24,897 nt of DNA from an uncultured Bacillota bacterium (GTDB lineage Bacteria; Bacillota; Limnochordia; Limnochordales; ZCTH02-B6), in assembly GCA_937916565.1 (NCBI GenBank), contig CALFSR010000106.1, positions 1 through 24,897 of the forward strand, read 5' to 3'. A model generated the notes under the pieces. That model made no database searches and was not told the DNA's origin. It worked only from the letters and a program-made list of their open reading frames with translations. This document shows, in pieces, positions 22,416 to 24,897 of the stretch (position 1 is its first letter; each line of letters starts with the position of its first letter). Made by a program: the position numbers and the translations under genes.

Positions 22416-22447
22416 TGTGTGCTGTACACCGGAAGGAGGGCGGGCCC

Positions 22448-23353
22448 GTGCTTTTGCAGCAACTGATGACCTTTTGCACCGTGGTCGACGAGGGCGGTTT
22501 CACCCGCGCCGCCGAGGTGCTCAACCTGAGCCAGCCCGCCGTGACCAAGCAGGTCAAGAGCCTTGAGCGGGAGATGGGCGCGGTGCTCTTGGCGCGGCGG
22601 GGGCGCCGGGTGGCGCTGACGCCCGCCGGCGAGATCGTCTACTCGTACGCCCGCCGCATCATCCACACCATTGAAGAATGCCAGGGCGCGCTGGCCAACT
22701 TGAACACCCCGGGCTACGGGCGGCTCACCATCGGGGCCGTGTCCACCGTGGCCATGTACACGCTGCCCGATCTCTTGGCCGACTTTGCCAAGCAGCAGCC
22801 GCTGGTGACGGTGCACGTGCGCACGGGCACCATCGACCAGGTGCTCCTGATGGTGCTGCGCAACGAGATGGACGTCGGCCTTGTCACCGTTCCCGTCAGC
22901 CACGAGCTCATCAACACCATCCCGCTGTTTCGCGACCGCATCGTGCTCATCGCCAGCCCCGATTCGCCCTGGGCCGAAAAGCGGATGCTGTCGCCCCGGG
23001 AGCTCGCCGCCATCCCGATGATCGCCTACGAGCGGGATTCCAAGTTTCGCACCTACGTGGACGCCAGCTTTGAGGCCGCCGGCATTACGCCCGACGTCAT
23101 CATGGAGTTTGACAGCCACGAAGCCGTCAAGACGATGGTGATGGCCGGTTTCGGCGTCGCCATGGAACCGTGGTCCGCGGTGGCCAAGGACTTGCGGGAG
23201 GGTCGGCTGGTCGAGCTCGGCATCGCAGGCTTTGAGGAACTGGGCCGCATCACGTCCCTCATCATGCGCCGGGACCGCCACCAGAGCCCTGCCGTGCGGG
23301 CGTTCCTCCGGCTTGTGCGCAGCGCGTTTCCGAATCCCCCGCGGGTGTTCTGA
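22448..23353 (+). CDS. LysR-family transcriptional regulator
   Basis: A 301-residue LysR-type regulator. The amino-terminal winged helix-turn-helix reads LMTFCTVVDEGGFTRAAEVLNLSQPAVTKQVKSLEREMG (about 6-44) followed by LLARRGRRVALTPAGEIV. The effector domain starts near residue 90 (GRLTIGAVSTVAMYTLPDLLADF) and keeps the usual RNEMDVGLV and MVMAGFGVAMEP segments. The GTG at 22448 has AAGGAGG upstream with suitable spacing. It is divergent from korAB across 159 bp that contain two T-N11-A palindromes, so it probably controls korAB in response to a small molecule, perhaps a 2-oxoacid or sulfur/carbon signal; the effector is unknown. Its 3' end overlaps the convergent DUF2600 gene by 92 bp. Confidence 0.92.
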   Translation: MLLQQLMTFCTVVDEGGFTRAAEVLNLSQPAVTKQVKSLEREMGAVLLARRGRRVALTPAGEIVYSYARRIIHTIEECQGALANLNTPGYGRLTIGAVSTVAMYTLPDLLADFAKQQPLVTVHVRTGTIDQVLLMVLRNEMDVGLVTVPVSHELINTIPLFRDRIVLIASPDSPWAEKRMLSPRELAAIPMIAYERDSKFRTYVDASFEAAGITPDVIMEFDSHEAVKTMVMAGFGVAMEPWSAVAKDLREGRLVELGIAGFEELGRITSLIMRRDRHQSPAVRAFLRLVRSAFPNPPRVF

Positions 23354-24485
23354 CGTCGAGCCCGCTTTTGTTGCCACGGCGGCGAAACCGCCGGCACCAG
23401 GCGTACCACCCGAAGCTGGCCGGCCCCCCGGCCCACAGCAGGGCGAGGGCCAGGCCGTGCAGCCGCTGCCGGGCGACCTTGGCGTCCGAGAGGTAGAGCC
23501 CCGGTAGTCCCTCGACCACCGTCTGGTGAAAGGCGATCTCGTCCTCGGGAAAACCCGCGCCGGCAAGCGCCCGGGCCCGGGCCCGGGCCTCCTTGACAAA
23601 GAGGATGAGGCGCCGCCGGCGTTCGGCGGGGGACGGGTAAAAGCTGACCAGGTTTAAGTCGCCGCCGGCTGCGTCCTCCGCTTGGTCGATGAGGTAGTCG
23701 AGGAGGATGTGGAGGCCGCAGATCCAGGGGAAATAGGCCCGTTCGAGGGCGTCCGCCTGCTCGTCCGTGAGGCCGGGCTCCGCGGCGGCGGCAAACAGGG
23801 CAAACACGGCCAAGGTCGACCCGCACGCGGCCGCAAATTCCCACCAGCGCAAGTCCCGGTACGCTGCGCCCCTCTCCGAGAACCAGCCGGTCAAGGCCGG
23901 TTCGCGGCGCTCCCAGGGCCCGTGCTTGTACACCTGCAGATCGTTGTACAAGCCGATGAGTCTTTTGACGCGGTCCCGCACCAGCGGGTAGGCGGGCAGC
24001 GCCCGGGTCGAGGCGCGGCACTCTAGCACCAGGTCGGCCAGGTAACCGCCGTCGTCCTTGTTGGGGTGGAGCGCGTAGTAGTCGTGCAAGGGACCAGTGT
24101 CATCCACCGCGTCCAGGAGGGCCTGGTGCAGCCGGCGGTAATCGGCCGGATCCCACGACACGCTGCGGTCACATAAGTTGTCGAGGTAATCCGAGATAGT
24201 TTGCAGGGCGACGATAAGGCGCACGAGGCTCGGCGCCGCGGCGGGCCGCAAGGCCGCACAGACCGTACCGCCTTCACAGTGAAACCGCTTCAAGGTGATG
24301 CTCGCCTGCGCCTGCCGCCGGAGCTCGGGACTCGGGATTTCGGCGATGCGCCGCTGCCAGCGGGCGAGCTCCGTCGCCGTGAGCGGCAGCACGTCGCGGG
24401 CGATGCGGCGCGCGTACGCCGCCCGGGAAACGGTGCCGGACAAGGCGCGGGTGAGGGGACGAGAAAAGGCACGGCGCAGGACCAT
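23262..24485 (-). CDS. DUF2600 terpene synthase (tetraprenyl-beta-curcumene synthase, YtpB type)
   Basis: A 407-residue all-alpha protein of the DUF2600 family, whose Bacillus member YtpB cyclises tetraprenyl diphosphate to tetraprenyl-beta-curcumene in C35 (sesquarterpene) synthesis. Family features are LARWQRRIAEIPSPELRRQAQASITLKRFHCEGG (about 40-73), the acidic motif SDYLDNLCDRS (98-108), a likely Mg2+-diphosphate site, HDYYALHPNKDDGGYLADLV and PWICGLHILLDYLIDQAEDAAGGDLNLVSFY. The start ATG at 24485 has only a weak purine run upstream. It is longer than YtpB (about 367 residues) because of a non-conserved carboxy terminus. The last 30 or so residues, from about GLDVRTPAGD, are read from the strand opposite the lysR 3' end and look like antisense sequence. 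No prenyl synthase or cyclase gene is adjacent. Confidence 0.87.
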   Translation of the reverse strand: MVLRRAFSRPLTRALSGTVSRAAYARRIARDVLPLTATELARWQRRIAEIPSPELRRQAQASITLKRFHCEGGTVCAALRPAAAPSLVRLIVALQTISDYLDNLCDRSVSWDPADYRRLHQALLDAVDDTGPLHDYYALHPNKDDGGYLADLVLECRASTRALPAYPLVRDRVKRLIGLYNDLQVYKHGPWERREPALTGWFSERGAAYRDLRWWEFAAACGSTLAVFALFAAAAEPGLTDEQADALERAYFPWICGLHILLDYLIDQAEDAAGGDLNLVSFYPSPAERRRRLILFVKEARARARALAGAGFPEDEIAFHQTVVEGLPGLYLSDAKVARQRLHGLALALLWAGGPASFGWYAWCRRFRRRGNKSGLDVRTPAGDSETRCAQAGGTPARQGSGGGPGA

Positions 24486-24528
24486 GGCAGGTACAGTGTT
24501 CCCCGCTCACGGTCCTGGGCCGCGCCGG

Positions 24529-24897
24529 TTACGCTTCGGCCGCCGGTGCGGACGCGGCCAGGCCGAGGGCTTCTTTCACCGCCTCGGGCGAGTTGGCGAG
24601 CACCTCGGGGTATTTCTTTAGCGCCTCAAGCAGCGCCGCCCGGCCGGCGGCGTCGAGCTCGCTCAAGTCGACGTGGCCGTTCATCGCCTTGGACAGCTGG
24701 TTGACGTGGTGAGCCAAGGACTTGTATCCCACGCCCGCCGCCTCGTCGATGCGCATCGAGACGGCTACGAGGCCAACGTAACGAAAGCCCCCGCCGGGAG
24801 CGGGCCGGATGTACACCCACACCGGGTGGACCGTGCGGCCGCCGGGCACTTCGTCGGGCGACTTGGCCCAGCGCACGGACTGCTCCAGGGCCGTGCG
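24529..24897 (-). CDS. Unknown protein, 5' end beyond window
   Basis: The visible 122 residues are open to the window edge with no certain start; an internal GTG at 24876 is possible, but the frame continues upstream (RTALEQSV...). The sequence has a beta-rich first half (TVHPVWVYIRPAPGGGFRYVGLVAVSMRID), which ends near EAAGVGYKSLAHHVNQLSKAMNG, and a helical second half ending in an Ala-rich tail (LGLAASAPAAEA). I do not recognise the family. The gene lies 43 bp upstream of the terpene synthase on the same strand, so the two may be cotranscribed. The high-GC codon pattern supports it being coding. Confidence 0.6.
   Translation of the reverse strand, partial: RTALEQSVRWAKSPDEVPGGRTVHPVWVYIRPAPGGGFRYVGLVAVSMRIDEAAGVGYKSLAHHVNQLSKAMNGHVDLSELDAAGRAALLEALKKYPEVLANSPEAVKEALGLAASAPAAEA

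Noticed and set aside
22352..23599. Long minus-strand open frame (415 codons) opposite lysR
   Set aside because: Shadow of lysR with His/Gly/Asp-rich composition; it would also read through the lysR control region.

Overview
The window looks like a chromosomal segment of a high-GC, endospore-forming member of the Bacillota. The support is a GerW (YtfJ)-type sporulation protein next to a DUF2953 (YtfI-like) gene, a YtpB-type sesquarterpene/curcumene synthase (DUF2600), a YpjD-like MazG pyrophosphohydrolase, strong AGGAGG-type ribosome binding sites with frequent GTG/TTG starts, and a TPP riboswitch with a transcription-terminator platform. The genus cannot be named from sequence alone. There are no tRNA or rRNA genes, CRISPR arrays or insertion sequences.

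Layout. (1) 1-4035, minus strand: an operon of two paralogous DAACS-type (cation:dicarboxylate symporter) carriers flanking a family-3 solute-binding protein, followed by a LIVBP-type lipoprotein cut by the window edge. (2) 4399-8549, minus strand: a thiamine uptake operon thiB-thiP-thiQ under a TPP riboswitch, with a clear sigma-A promoter. (3) 8568-9233, plus strand: a small monocistronic gene encoding a RiPP-leader-like peptide with a Cys/His tail. Upstream are two promoter-like modules that share an inverted repeat at identical spacing; a strong terminator follows. (4) 9244-14028, minus strand: a complete branched-chain amino-acid ABC operon livK-livH-livM-livG-livF, with a hairpin between livK and livH. 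(5) 14232-17062: a membrane-inserted M28 peptidase, an unknown four-helix membrane protein, a MazG-like pyrophosphohydrolase on the opposite strand, and a 63-residue membrane protein. (6) 17211-19525, minus strand: an ECF sigma factor, a zinc-binding anti-sigma factor, a DUF2953 protein and GerW, with an ECF-type promoter in front. (7) 19645-22288, minus strand: the 2-oxoacid:ferredoxin oxidoreductase genes korA-korB, divergent from a LysR regulator (22448-23353). The shared intergenic region holds two T-N11-A palindromes 22 bp apart, at positions suited to korAB activation. (8) 23262-24897, minus strand: the DUF2600 terpene synthase, whose 3' end overlaps lysR tail to tail, and a partial unknown gene.

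How the genes fit together. Much of the window concerns uptake of amino acids, organic acids and thiamine, together with ferredoxin-linked 2-oxoacid oxidation. The branched-chain amino acids taken up by Liv can be deaminated to 2-oxoacids, and Kor-type enzymes need thiamine diphosphate, so the three systems are metabolically compatible; that link is inference. The least explained items are the solute-binding protein plus DAACS operon, the orphan RiPP-like peptide with its duplicated operator/promoter modules, and the ECF/anti-sigma pair tied to spore genes.
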